Position numbers and translations under genes: made by a program. This document shows positions 8,339 through 17,084 of a stretch of DNA of 64,000 bases, one piece after another. Position 1 is the stretch's first letter, and every line of letters begins with the position of its first letter. The stretch comes from Salegentibacter echinorum (GTDB lineage Bacteria; Bacteroidota; Bacteroidia; Flavobacteriales; Flavobacteriaceae): assembly GCF_900129445.1 (NCBI RefSeq), contig NZ_FQVT01000004.1:1-64000 (forward strand), in the 5' to 3' direction. The notes beneath the pieces were generated by a model. The model did not search any database. It was not told where the DNA came from and worked only from the letters and a program-made list of their open reading frames with translations.

Positions 8339-8812
8339 ATGGCAGGTACATTAAATAAAGTAATGCTTATTGGAAATACGGGTGATGATGTAAAAATGCA
8401 TTATTTTGAAGGTGGCGGAATGCTCGGTCGTTTTCCGTTGGCTACCAGTGAAACTTATACTAACAGAAGCACAAACGAACGCGTTACCAATACCGAATGG
8501 CACAATATCGTAGTGCGAAATAAAGGTGCCGAAATTTGCGAAAAATACCTTAAAAAAGGAGACAAGGTTTATATAGAGGGAAGAATAAAAACCCGTAAAT
8601 GGCAGGATGACAAGGGAAATGATCGCTATACTACAGAGATTCATTGCACCGAATTTACCTTTTTAACACCAAAGGGAGAGAGTGACAACAGCGGCGGATA
8701 TTCGCAGCAGCAAAATTCCCCGGCGCAAAATCAACAAAACACAGCTAAAAATGATAATTTTGCCGGTCAATCTATGGCAAAAGAAGAAGAGGAAGATGAT
8801 TTGCCTTTTTAA
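8339..8812 (+). CDS. ssb: Single-stranded DNA-binding protein
   Basis: The 157-residue protein has an N-terminal OB-fold (GTLNKVMLIGNTGDD to about residue 110), a Gln/Asn/Gly-rich disordered linker and the acidic tip EEEDDLPF that recruits repair and replication partners. Its stop codon overlaps the left copy of the 9-bp target duplication of an IS4-type element (8806-8814). The insertion therefore landed directly at the gene end without changing the protein. Before insertion, gldE would have begun about 21 bases downstream. Confidence 0.96.
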   Translation: MAGTLNKVMLIGNTGDDVKMHYFEGGGMLGRFPLATSETYTNRSTNERVTNTEWHNIVVRNKGAEICEKYLKKGDKVYIEGRIKTRKWQDDKGNDRYTTEIHCTEFTFLTPKGESDNSGGYSQQQNSPAQNQQNTAKNDNFAGQSMAKEEEEDDLPF

Positions 8813-8814
8813 GT
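8806..8814. repeat. Left target-site duplication of the IS element
   Basis: TTTTTAAGT here is identical to TTTTTAAGT at 10114-10122, directly flanking both ends of the IS. Nine bases is in the normal range for IS4-family insertions. The copy includes the ssb stop codon. Confidence 0.8.
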
Positions 8815-10113
8815 CACTACTGTCCAGTTAAAATAGACTGAGTGACAGTTGGTTATAATCAAGTTCTTTGACATTACTATAATCTATATTCATAAAAAGC
8901 TCATTTATAGGGGTTTTATCTAATAATGAGATGCCCAAAACCTGTAATATTTCGTAGGTTGAACGCTCCAATTTTAGTTTATCTGCCACAATAGAGACCA
9001 GACAGTAAGCACTTATCGCACAGTAGATCTGGATTTTTACGGCATTTTCAGATGTTCCCCAGAAGGATTTTATTTTCAAGTGTTGCTTGACCCATTTAAA
9101 GAAAAGTTCCACCTGCCATCTTTTTTTGTACAGTAAGGCAACCTCCTCGGCAGTAACCTTCATGTTGTTTGTCAAAAAGATAAAGGTTCGGTTTGACTCT
9201 TTATCATAATATTTCACTCTGCGAAGTTTTTCTGGATACTCTTGGGAGGTATAAAAACCACTTAATTTTCCAATCTGGTCACATCGGATCCCAGTTAGCT
9301 TATCAACTTTATTAGAGTACATCCGCCTGAATTTGGTATTCGATTTTGCCCGAACTACAAAGTAGGCTGAGCAACGTTCTATTTTGTACAACCTAGTGTA
9401 ATCAAGATATGCACGATCAAATATATAGTGGGCACCCGTTTCATAAACCAGCTCATCCATTGCCTTCACGTCATGAACGTTAGCAGGGGTAATATGCAGA
9501 AAGGCTGGTATCTGGGTGTTTACATCATATAAAGTGTGAAGTTTGATTCCTCCTTTTGCCTTGCGAAATTTCGCCCACCAAAAGACATTTAGACAAAGAT
9601 CTATGGTGGAGGAATCAAAGGCATAAATGTTTTCCTTTGATTTTAAAATCATCACTAGAATGCAATTCCCGGGCTATAGCGATCAGATGATAGGCAAAAT
9701 CTTCAAAAATTTTTGAATTGCGAACTTCGTTGGCTTTTGCAAAATTACTTCTGGTAACACTTTTGCCCAATCCAAGATGATACGATTTTCCACTATGAGC
9801 ATCAAGCGCAACGATTAGGTCTCGGAGGCTTTCTCGATTAGTCAGCTGACCGAATAGCATACAAAGTAGTTGATTCCAGCAAGTAAAATGTTTCACATAC
9901 CTGTTTCCATCATGCTTTTTGACAAACCTATCAAAAACTCGTTGGGGTAAATATCCCGTCAATTGGGAGAAAACGTATTTTCCTTGATTCATGGTCGCCA
10001 AATTTTAGAGGCTAAACCTAATCAATTCAAATCGTCACGCGCCTATTAAGCTTGTAAAGTATAGATTATCAGTAATTTCAAAGAACAATTAAAATTTTTA
10101 ATGGACACTAATG
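8815..10113 (-). mobile_element. IS4-family insertion sequence, 1299 bp, with defective transposase
   Basis: The element is bounded by imperfect terminal inverted repeats: CACTACTGTCCAGTTAAAA at the left, and CATTAGTGTCCATTAAAA reading inward from the right. Both start with CA, typical of IS4. A perfect 9-bp target duplication flanks it. One transposase gene fills it on the minus strand, and its stop codon lies inside the left inverted repeat. The gene carries a +1 frameshift, so this copy is probably immobile unless complemented. It separates ssb from gldE. Confidence 0.88.
8828..10001 (-). pseudogene. Frameshifted IS4-family transposase (DUF4372 plus DDE domain)
   Basis: The first part (10001 to about 9617, 128 codons) is the DUF4372-type N-terminal domain (GKYVFSQLTGYLPQRVFDRF). 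The second part (from about 9650 to 8828) is the DDE nuclease: first Asp in YAFDSSTID, second in YIFDRAYLD, and Glu in the YKKRWQVELFFKWVK signature. The two parts lie in different frames and join cleanly if one A is removed from the AAAA run in GGAAAAC near 9625-9632. Restoring one base gives FKIKGNIYAFDSSTID. The shift needed is +1, not the -1 used by programmed IS frameshifting, so I read it as a mutation or sequencing error. Confidence 0.85.
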
Positions 10114-10122
10114 TTTTTAAGT
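10114..10122. repeat. Right target-site duplication of the IS element
   Basis: TTTTTAAGT, identical to 8806-8814. It begins directly after the CATTAG terminus of the IS and lies 19 bases before the gldE start. Confidence 0.8.
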
Positions 10123-10141
10123 ATAATTTAAACCGCGTCAT

Positions 10142-11464
10142 TTGGATTCAGAACCTCCCAGTTTAATTTTATTTTGGGCCGTTTTAGATTTTTCACAGCT
10201 AATAAGCTACCTGGTTCTATTATTGCTGTTGCTTTGTTCTGCCCTAATTTCTGGGGCCGAAGTGGCTTTCTTTTCACTTAGCCCGGCCGATATTATTACC
10301 GAAGATGGAAAACGCAGCAAAGCCCAGCAAATTGTTGTAAATCTGCTCGATAAGCCTAAAAAATTGTTGGCTACTATTCTCGTAGCCAATAACTTTATCA
10401 ATATTGCTATCGTGCTGTTGTTTGATAGTATTACAGAAGATCTTTTTGGAGATATCAATATTGTTTTCTACGGAATTAACCTAAAGTTTATAGTAGAAGT
10501 AGGGGTGGTTACCTTTGTGATTTTACTGTTTGGAGAAATCTTACCAAAAGTTTATGCCAGTAGAAACAATGTGTTGTTCTCTAATTTTATGGCGCGTCCA
10601 CTTAATTTTTTAGATACTATTTTTACACCTTTAAGTCAGCCAATGCGGGCAGTGACTATTTTTATGCATAAGCACCTGGGAAAACAGCGTTCCTTTATTA
10701 GTATAGATCAGTTGTCGCAGGCTTTAGAGCTTACCAGTGAAGAAGATACTACCCAGGAGGAACAAAAGATACTTAAGGGAATTGTTTCTTTTGGAAATAC
10801 AGATACCAAACAAGCCATGCGACCTCGTATGGATATTTTTGCTTTTAATGAAAACCAGGATTACAAAGAAATTATCCCTGAAATTATTGAAAATGGATAC
10901 TCCAGGATTCCAGTATATCGTGAGAATATAGATAATGTGATTGGGATTCTTTATGTAAAAGACCTTTTGCCATATCTGGATGAAAAAAGCTTTAATTGGA
11001 CCGGGTTATTACGTAAACCTTATTTTGTGCCAGAAAATAAGAAGTTAGACGATCTTCTTAATGATTTTAAGCTGAAGAAAAATCACCTGGCCATTGTGGT
11101 AGATGAGTATGGAGGAACCAGTGGTTTGATTTCCCTGGAAGATATTATTGAAGAAATTGTTGGTGATATTAGTGATGAGTTTGATGATGAAGATTTGGTT
11201 TTTTCCAAACTAGATGAAAATACTTTTGTTTTTGAAGGTAAAACTCCTCTTAAGGATTTTTATAAAATCATGAAAGTGGAAGATCCGCAGGCTTTTGAGG
11301 AAAAAAAGGGAGAAGCCGATACCCTGGCGGGCTTTTTATTGGAAATTTCCGGAGGCTTTCCCAGTAAAAATGATGTGATCTACTTTTTGAATTATAGTCT
11401 AGTGGTAGAGGTAATAGATGACAAGCGTATTAAACAAATTAAAGTGAATATCTCCCCGGTTTAA
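10142..11464 (+). CDS. gldE: Gliding motility-associated membrane protein GldE (CNNM/CorC-like)
   Basis: The 440-residue protein has an N-terminal DUF21 domain with several transmembrane helices (residues 10-160; LLLLLLCSALISGAEVAFFSL). It is followed by a CBS pair (around 200-330, with YSRIPVYRENIDNVIGI and AIVVDEYGGTSGLIS) and a C-terminal CorC/HlyC domain. In Flavobacterium johnsoniae GldE is encoded with GldD and supports T9SS and gliding. The start is TTG at 10142, giving MDSEPPS, as in homologues. The IS element directly upstream has cut it off from ssb and possibly from its native promoter. Confidence 0.92.
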   Translation: MDSEPPSLILFWAVLDFSQLISYLVLLLLLLCSALISGAEVAFFSLSPADIITEDGKRSKAQQIVVNLLDKPKKLLATILVANNFINIAIVLLFDSITEDLFGDINIVFYGINLKFIVEVGVVTFVILLFGEILPKVYASRNNVLFSNFMARPLNFLDTIFTPLSQPMRAVTIFMHKHLGKQRSFISIDQLSQALELTSEEDTTQEEQKILKGIVSFGNTDTKQAMRPRMDIFAFNENQDYKEIIPEIIENGYSRIPVYRENIDNVIGILYVKDLLPYLDEKSFNWTGLLRKPYFVPENKKLDDLLNDFKLKKNHLAIVVDEYGGTSGLISLEDIIEEIVGDISDEFDDEDLVFSKLDENTFVFEGKTPLKDFYKIMKVEDPQAFEEKKGEADTLAGFLLEISGGFPSKNDVIYFLNYSLVVEVIDDKRIKQIKVNISPV

Positions 11465-11490
11465 TCGCGGGGCAATAGCCAGGGATTTAA
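11461..11490 (+). repeat. Stop-codon-linked repeat, copy 1
   Basis: This 30-base segment, which contains the gldE TAA stop, matches 27 of 30 bases of the segment at 49339-49368, which contains the stop of exonuclease III. Here CGGGG also pairs with CCCCG at 11492-11497, followed by TTTTTT, so this copy may act as a terminator. Confidence 0.55.
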
Positions 11491-11779
11491 CTCCCCGGTT
11501 TTTTCTCAAAATAGAAGAATTTTTTCGGAAGCAAGTGAGGGTCTGGAAAGCACTTTGGTTTGTCATTATGAGAAACGAATCAATCAACCGATACTTGGAA
11601 ATCAATAAAGTAGATTACTTCATTTCGTTTGTAAGGACGTTATGTCTTGCTTTTGCGACAGCCACTGTTGATTGCACGTGATACGAAAGACAGGGAGACG
11701 TTTTGGAAGATGATTGTATAGCCAATAGGTCTGGCTAAAGTTAAAGGAATAAGACAGGAATGCTTAAAATTATAAACAG
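11465..11779. other. gldE-gldD intergenic region, 315 bp, made of repeats
   Basis: No coding sequence was found. The region starts with the stop-linked repeat and its hairpin (to about 11503) and contains the palindromic CATTGCGAG-type element (11562-11639). The remaining 140 bases show no recognisable signal and no TAnnTTTG box before gldD. Confidence 0.5.
11562..11639. repeat. Palindromic CATTGCGAG-type repeat, copy 1
   Basis: The left half GTCATTATGAGAAACGAA and the reverse complement of the right half (CGTCCTTACAAACGAAATGA) both resemble the unit GTCATTGCGAG-gaACGAAGCAATCT. The element is thus two inverted units. A larger relative is at 24521-24654 and a single unit at 30997-31028. Confidence 0.5.
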
Positions 11780-12355
11780 ATGAGAAAATGTTGGGTTGTG
11801 ATAGCGGCGATGTTTTTGATTGTAGCATGTGGGGAAGAAGAAACCAAACCAAAACCCCGCGGATTCCTGGCTTTAGATTATCCGGAAGCACAGTATAAGT
11901 TTACCAACTTTGATTGTCCTTATAATTTTGAAATAAATACTAATGCCCGGGTAAAGCCCTCTCGCAATAATATTCCCTGTTGGATAGATTTAGAATATAA
12001 GAACCTTAAGGGAACCATATTTGTTACTTATCAACCGGTTCATGGAAATTTAGATTCCCTGCTTACCGATGCGCAAAATTTACCATTACAACATACTATA
12101 AAAGCCGATGGAATAGAAGGAGATATTTATACGAACCCAAAGCGTAATGTATATGGTATGTTTTATGAAGTATCTGGCGATGCAGCCTCGCAGGCACAGT
12201 TTTATTTAACCGATAGTATAAATCACTTTCTTACCGCTTCGGCTTATTTTAAAACCAAGCCAAATTACGATTCTATCGTTCCCGCGGCCGCCTATCTAAA
12301 AAAGGATATGAAAAGAATGATAGAAACCATGCAATGGCAGGATAAAACCGATTAG
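11780..12355 (+). CDS. gldD: Gliding motility lipoprotein GldD
   Basis: The 191-residue protein has a lipoprotein signal (MFLIVAC, lipidated C17) followed by the GldD body with PRGFLALDYPEAQY and YNFEINTNARV, typical of the family. It is expected in the cell envelope, where in F. johnsoniae it is required for T9SS-dependent gliding. It follows gldE, its usual partner, but after a 315-bp repeat-filled gap, unlike the tight spacing I recall in relatives. An inverted repeat (12376-12397) follows the stop. Confidence 0.93.
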   Translation: MRKCWVVIAAMFLIVACGEEETKPKPRGFLALDYPEAQYKFTNFDCPYNFEINTNARVKPSRNNIPCWIDLEYKNLKGTIFVTYQPVHGNLDSLLTDAQNLPLQHTIKADGIEGDIYTNPKRNVYGMFYEVSGDAASQAQFYLTDSINHFLTASAYFKTKPNYDSIVPAAAYLKKDMKRMIETMQWQDKTD

Positions 12356-12375
12356 TCCTTTAAATTTTATTGAAT

Positions 12376-12397
12376 TGAGAGTTTCTAGTGACTCTCA
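12376..12397. terminator. Hairpin between convergent gldD and a hypothetical gene
   Basis: TGAGAGT (12376-12382) pairs with ACTCTCA (12391-12397) around 8 bases. It overlaps the stop of the convergent gene. There is no T run, so terminator function is weakly supported. Confidence 0.35.
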
Positions 12398-12822
12398 TTC
12401 ATAACTTTTGTTTTTTGAGTCTTTAGCATTTTACTTTTATCTCTTTGAAACATTATAAGATAATAGATGTGAAATAACATCAATAATTCAAAACCCGTCT
12501 TATTTTCGCGATTTTCGATTGAACGGGGTAGTTCCATTGCGGCATCAAAAAGAAAAAATAAGGTTATAAATAATATGCCTGAAACCAGGTTTTTTAACCT
12601 AATTTCAATGTACCGTTTCCTTTCAATTTTTTCTTTTGAAAATGAAAAGAATATCAAGGCTAATAAGAATAAATATTTGGCCAACGGGATAAATATATCT
12701 TTGTTTAAATTTACTTGTTCAACATAGCTTAGTACACCCAGCACTACAGAGAGACCTGCTATTGCATAAGCTATTGTTTTAAAATAAGTTGGTAGAAGTT
12801 TTTTGTTGGGATCAAATTTCAT
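12385..12822 (-). CDS. Hypothetical membrane protein
   Basis: I do not recognise a family. The 145-residue protein has three to four hydrophobic segments (about 13-32, 42-60, 77-92 and 108-125), short charged loops (FSKEKIERKRYIEIRLKN) and a basic C terminus (KSKMLKTQKTKVMNESH). It is therefore probably an inner-membrane protein. It is alone on its strand between gldD and the M16 protease operon, which ends upstream with its own terminator. No function is inferred. Confidence 0.7.
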   Translation of the reverse strand: MKFDPNKKLLPTYFKTIAYAIAGLSVVLGVLSYVEQVNLNKDIFIPLAKYLFLLALIFFSFSKEKIERKRYIEIRLKNLVSGILFITLFFLFDAAMELPRSIENRENKTGFELLMLFHIYYLIMFQRDKSKMLKTQKTKVMNESH

Positions 12823-12840
12823 AAGTATGCTTAAATTTAA

Positions 12841-12868
12841 AAAAAACCGACCCTAAGGCCGGTTTTTT
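12841..12868 (-). terminator. Rho-independent terminator of the M16 protease operon
   Basis: AAAAAACCG (12841-12849) pairs perfectly with CGGTTTTTT (12860-12868). On the minus strand the stem ends in a T run. It starts 20 bases after the stop of the M16 gene. Confidence 0.8.
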
Positions 12869-12888
12869 CTAACATTAATAGAAAATCA

Positions 12889-14955
12889 CTATTCTTCAAA
12901 ATCTTCTGGCGAAACACCTTCGTTAATAAGGATTTCGTTAACTGTAAATTCAAAAGTTTGTGGGCCTGCGGCCTGCGTCATTTTAAAAGGAAATTTAACA
13001 CCTTCTACCGCCTGGTAGTCGCTGTACCCGGTTGGGATACTCATAGTTTGCCCGCCCTGGGAAACCGTTTGCATTGTCTGTAGTTTTAATCCGCTATCTA
13101 CACTGTAGTAAGCTTTGTAGTTTTCGTTTAGTGCAATAACATAAGCATCGGTACCCTCAACAGTTTCAATTCCTTCCAAAGTTTCATTACCAACTTTAAG
13201 TTCTGGAAACGGGTTGGCGTCTATTTTTGCAGTTTTAACCTGGTCTTCAGTATAAGGGATTTTTTGCCCCTGCGCCATCACAAATCCAGACTCCCCGTTA
13301 AAAACCTGCTTGCTCATTACATTACCGCCTACTGAAACCTCTTGATTTAGTTTCCCGTTTGTGGTTCTTTTCATAATAAGGTTTAGAGCCATTCCCTGTA
13401 CGGTTGCTTCCGCTCTCATTACTACGCTTTCTACCTTTTCAACAGCATCCCTGCCGCCAATAGCTTCCAGATAATCCTGATATACTTTTTCAACAGTTAC
13501 AGAAGCATCAACTTGCTTTTCTTGAGGTTTTTCTACTTCCTCACCATATTTATTAAAATATTTTACAGGAATTGTTTTTCCGTTAAATTCAATTTTTTCA
13601 AGATTTTCAGCAATTTCTGAAGCTTTTCCGGCAACGATAATTCGCATATTATCGGTTTGATAATATTTATTAGCTACACGTTTTATGTCTTCTTGCGTCA
13701 CGGCATTAATTTTCTCGAGGAAAGTTTTATGAAAATCTTCAGATAGATCGTTTGTTTTAATATTTAGCGCATAGTTTGCAATGGTAGATGGGCGTTCTAA
13801 ACGCAGTACAAAACTACCTGCAAATTTATTTTTCGCATCTTCTAAAACCTGCGGATCTACTTTTTCTGTCCTAATTCTTTTAATTTCTTTTAACGCCTCT
13901 ACGACTGCGCTATCGGTAACCGCATTTCGCACACTAGCATTAGCAACAAACCGGGATGCATATTTATCTGCCCCAGTGCTTGAATAAGCGCCATAAGTAT
14001 ATCCTTTATCTTCTCGAAGATTGGCGTTTAGATAGCTGCCCAGACTGCCACTGCCTCCAAGAATTCTATTTGCAACCAATACCGGAAAATAGTCTTTATC
14101 TCCCATTTTTAAATTAATGGTGTTTTGAATTCTCAACTCACTTTGCACTGCGTTGGGAAGGTCTATAAGATTAATTTGTGTTCCATCAACATTGGCAACT
14201 TGCGGTAGTTCTTGTTCGTTTGGAGCTCCAGCTTTCCAATCCCCAAAGTTTTTCTTAGCTAACTTTTTAACATCCTTGGTTTTTACATCACCTACAACAA
14301 CTAAATAAGCATTTCCTGGTTTAAAATAATTGTTGTAGAAATCTTTTACATCCTGTAATTCAACCTGCTCGGTATTTTCTACCGTTGCAAATTCGCCATA
14401 AGGGTGTTTTGCACCGTAAGCCAGGGCAGCGCTAACACGGCTTGCAATTGCGCCTACATCTTTATTCATTGATTTTAGACCTTCAATCTGCTTGTTTTTT
14501 TCGGCATCAAATTCTTCTTGAGTAAATTTTGGTCTTAAGGCACCTTCAGCCATTAATTCCATCACACGGGGGAAAAATTTAGACAATGAGCTAGCAGAAG
14601 CCCTTTCGGCCCCAAAGCTAATTCTAGCGCCTAAAAAGTCAACTTCTTCATTAAAGTCATCTTTAGAAATATTTTCAGTACCGGTCCCCATTAAAGCAGA
14701 AACCAGGTCGGCCGTGGCCGGTTTTGCTTCAGCGTGTGGTTTGTTGTCAATAATTAAGGAAGCAGAAACCCTTGGTAGTTTATGGTTTTCTACTACCATA
14801 ACCGTTAAACCGTTATCTAAAGTAAATTCATCTGGTTCTCCCAGGTTGATTTTTGGTGCGGGTCCCGGCTCTGGTTGCTGGGATCTGTCTATTTGAGCGT
14901 TCACTCCGGTCGCAATAAAAAGCAATGCGAAAAGAGCTAAAAAATTATTTTTCAT
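12889..14955 (-). CDS. Non-catalytic M16 peptidase-like subunit with C-terminal LolA-like extension
   Basis: This 688-residue protein starts with a signal peptide (FALLFIATGVNA) and carries two M16 (pitrilysin-fold) halves in the first 460 residues. Where active enzymes have HxxEH, this one reads ATADLVSALMG, so zinc binding is lost. It should pair with the active protein encoded just upstream, as in other two-gene M16B systems. Residues of about 485-688 form an additional domain (YLEAIGGRDAVEKVESVVMR onward) resembling the outer-membrane lipoprotein-sorting/DUF4292-like beta fold. The location is probably the periplasm or outer membrane. The partner gene ends 68 bases upstream on the same strand. 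Confidence 0.88.
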   Translation of the reverse strand: MKNNFLALFALLFIATGVNAQIDRSQQPEPGPAPKINLGEPDEFTLDNGLTVMVVENHKLPRVSASLIIDNKPHAEAKPATADLVSALMGTGTENISKDDFNEEVDFLGARISFGAERASASSLSKFFPRVMELMAEGALRPKFTQEEFDAEKNKQIEGLKSMNKDVGAIASRVSAALAYGAKHPYGEFATVENTEQVELQDVKDFYNNYFKPGNAYLVVVGDVKTKDVKKLAKKNFGDWKAGAPNEQELPQVANVDGTQINLIDLPNAVQSELRIQNTINLKMGDKDYFPVLVANRILGGSGSLGSYLNANLREDKGYTYGAYSSTGADKYASRFVANASVRNAVTDSAVVEALKEIKRIRTEKVDPQVLEDAKNKFAGSFVLRLERPSTIANYALNIKTNDLSEDFHKTFLEKINAVTQEDIKRVANKYYQTDNMRIIVAGKASEIAENLEKIEFNGKTIPVKYFNKYGEEVEKPQEKQVDASVTVEKVYQDYLEAIGGRDAVEKVESVVMRAEATVQGMALNLIMKRTTNGKLNQEVSVGGNVMSKQVFNGESGFVMAQGQKIPYTEDQVKTAKIDANPFPELKVGNETLEGIETVEGTDAYVIALNENYKAYYSVDSGLKLQTMQTVSQGGQTMSIPTGYSDYQAVEGVKFPFKMTQAAGPQTFEFTVNEILINEGVSPEDFEE

Positions 14956-15023
14956 CTATATAAAGTTTAGTAACCTTTTTCTAACTTTTAGTAATGTAGA
15001 GAAAGGATTTTATATTATTTTAA

Positions 15024-16352
15024 TTATTCTGTTTTATTGTCTTCGGTTTCAGGTAGATAATCCAATACCACCCGTTGGTTAGGCTTTAAATATTCCTGGG
15101 CCACTCTTCTTATGTCTTCCCTGGTGATATTTCTATAAATTTCAATTTCTTCGTTAATTAGATCTGTGTCGCCATATAGCAAATAATTTCTGGCCAGGGA
15201 ATTTGCCACGCCGGCAATACTTGAGTTGGAATTCACAAAATTGTTTTCTGCTTTATTCTGAATTTTTTTGAAATCTTTTTCTGAAATTAATTCAGTTCTA
15301 AGTTTTGCGATTTCTTCATCAATAGAATTGCTTACGGCTTCTAAACTGTTTTCTCCCAGGGGCAGACCAAATATGAAATAAATACCATAATCTGATTGTT
15401 CTAAATTTTGTGCACCAACCTGAAGGGCTATTTTCTCATCATCTACTAATTTATTGTATAGCACAGAGCTTTTTCCATCGCTCAAATAGGTAGAGATCAT
15501 ATTTAAAACATAAGAATCCTTGTCTTGAAAACCTGGTGTTCTATAGGCTTGAATTAACGCTGGAATTTGAATATTTGAATCGTATGTTTTGGCATTTATC
15601 TGCTGGGTGATTGGATCTTCTTCTGGGAAGTTTCTGGAAACCTTTTTTCCCGAGGGGATTGGTCCAAAATAATCTTCAATCATTTTCTTAGTTTCCTTAA
15701 TATCTATATCTCCGGCAACCACCAAAACTGCGTTGTTGGGCGCGTAATATTGATCGAAATATTGATTGAATTCATCTAAGGTAGCAGCATCAAGATCGTC
15801 CATATAGCCAATATTAGGATCTTTGTAAGGATGTTTTTTAAATAGGTTTTCGCTTACACTGGAAAGAAATTGGCCATAAGGCGCATTGTCCATTCTTAAT
15901 CGTTTTTCTTCTTTTACAACCTCATTTTGGGTGTCAACTCCTTCCTGAGTTATTTTTGGATGGAGCATTCTTTCAGATTCCATCCATAGACCAAGTTTCA
16001 GATTATTGGATGGAAAAGTTTCATAATAGTAAGTACGATCATTAGACGTATTAGCATTATTAGTACCTCCATTAGCGTTTACAATATCCATCCATTTTCC
16101 TTTGGGGATATTCTCGGTTCCATCAAATAATAAATGCTCAAAGAAATGAGCGAAACCGGTTTTACCGTTTATTCTATCTTTTCCGCCTACATCATACATT
16201 ACAGATGTTGTAACTACCGGTGTAGTGTTATCTTGATGTAAGATAACGTGTAAGCCATTGTCCAGGTTGTATTCGGTAAATTCTACCTCCTGGGCAGTTC
16301 CCGCTGCGCTACAAACTAATGCCAGGGCAGCCATCTTTAGGTGTTTAATCAT
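15024..16352 (-). CDS. M16 family zinc metallopeptidase, catalytic subunit
   Basis: At 442 residues with a signal peptide (ALALVCSAAGTAQ), this is an active M16B protease. The inverted zinc motif HFFEH lies at residues 69-73, and a downstream glutamate cluster (NEVVKEEK, 143-150) supplies the third ligand. The second M16 domain follows. It probably degrades peptides in the periplasm together with the non-catalytic protein encoded 68 bases downstream. No perfect TAnnTTTG box was found in the 267-base upstream gap. Confidence 0.92.
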   Translation of the reverse strand: MIKHLKMAALALVCSAAGTAQEVEFTEYNLDNGLHVILHQDNTTPVVTTSVMYDVGGKDRINGKTGFAHFFEHLLFDGTENIPKGKWMDIVNANGGTNNANTSNDRTYYYETFPSNNLKLGLWMESERMLHPKITQEGVDTQNEVVKEEKRLRMDNAPYGQFLSSVSENLFKKHPYKDPNIGYMDDLDAATLDEFNQYFDQYYAPNNAVLVVAGDIDIKETKKMIEDYFGPIPSGKKVSRNFPEEDPITQQINAKTYDSNIQIPALIQAYRTPGFQDKDSYVLNMISTYLSDGKSSVLYNKLVDDEKIALQVGAQNLEQSDYGIYFIFGLPLGENSLEAVSNSIDEEIAKLRTELISEKDFKKIQNKAENNFVNSNSSIAGVANSLARNYLLYGDTDLINEEIEIYRNITREDIRRVAQEYLKPNQRVVLDYLPETEDNKTE

Positions 16353-16619
16353 TTTTTATGTGGATTTTTTATGAATGTAATGGATAAGTATTTAATTTGG
16401 TCTGTTTGTTACAAAGAATTTTATATTTTTAGTGTAAAATCATTGCTTTATGCGAAAACTGTTAATATTAACAAGCCTTTAGGCTAAAAACCAATACGTT
16501 TTTTAGAAATTTACCTGAAGAAAGATTTGAAAGCCTTATATCTCTTGTTAAAATGAGAAGTTCAATGAAAAAGACGAGCTTTAAAAAGGCGCCTAATTAA
16601 AAAAATAACTAACTAAACT

Positions 16620-17084
16620 ATGAAAAACTTAAGTATTCCAATTAAGTATGGTCTTGCTATTGCAGCGGGTCTTATTGCTTATTTTTTAATTCTGTCTCTA
16701 TTTAATGCTCATATCAACCCAATTTTTAGTTTATTTAATGGGGTGATTATGGCTTATGGAATGTGGGAGGCTATTAAACATTACCGTTTAGCTAAGGGAA
16801 CAAAGTTTAAATACCAAAAAGCTTTTATGGCTAGTTTATTTACCGGCTTTAATGCTTCCCTAATTTTCACTATATTCTTCGGAATCTATGCCACCGAGTT
16901 AAATCCAGACTTTCTGGATAACCTAATTACCATGTGGCGCAACGATTATGATACCGGTATTGGAATTGTACTTTTTGTAGTGGCGATCATGGGATTTGCC
17001 ACAAGCTTTGTGCTAACGCTTGCGTTTATGCAATTATATAAAGATTCCTGGAACACAAAAGAAGGGAAGAAGCATACGTATTGA
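16620..17084 (+). CDS. DUF4199 domain membrane protein
   Basis: The 154-residue protein has four hydrophobic segments (about 10-28, 32-48, 70-92 and 120-142) with short charged loops. The pattern matches the DUF4199 family, common in Bacteroidota and of unknown function. It is a single gene: a 267-bp gap precedes it and a CAGT-type repeat region follows it before the L21 promoter. No catalytic motif is visible. Confidence 0.75.
   Translation: MKNLSIPIKYGLAIAAGLIAYFLILSLFNAHINPIFSLFNGVIMAYGMWEAIKHYRLAKGTKFKYQKAFMASLFTGFNASLIFTIFFGIYATELNPDFLDNLITMWRNDYDTGIGIVLFVVAIMGFATSFVLTLAFMQLYKDSWNTKEGKKHTY

Noticed and set aside
9615-9660. Programmed -1 frameshift in the transposase
   Set aside because: The second frame is reached by +1, and removing a single A restores the protein sequence, so a mutation or read error fits better.
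11640-11891. Minus-strand open frame of 83 codons across the gldE-gldD gap
   Set aside because: It runs antisense into gldD, has no recognisable motif and covers repeat sequence.
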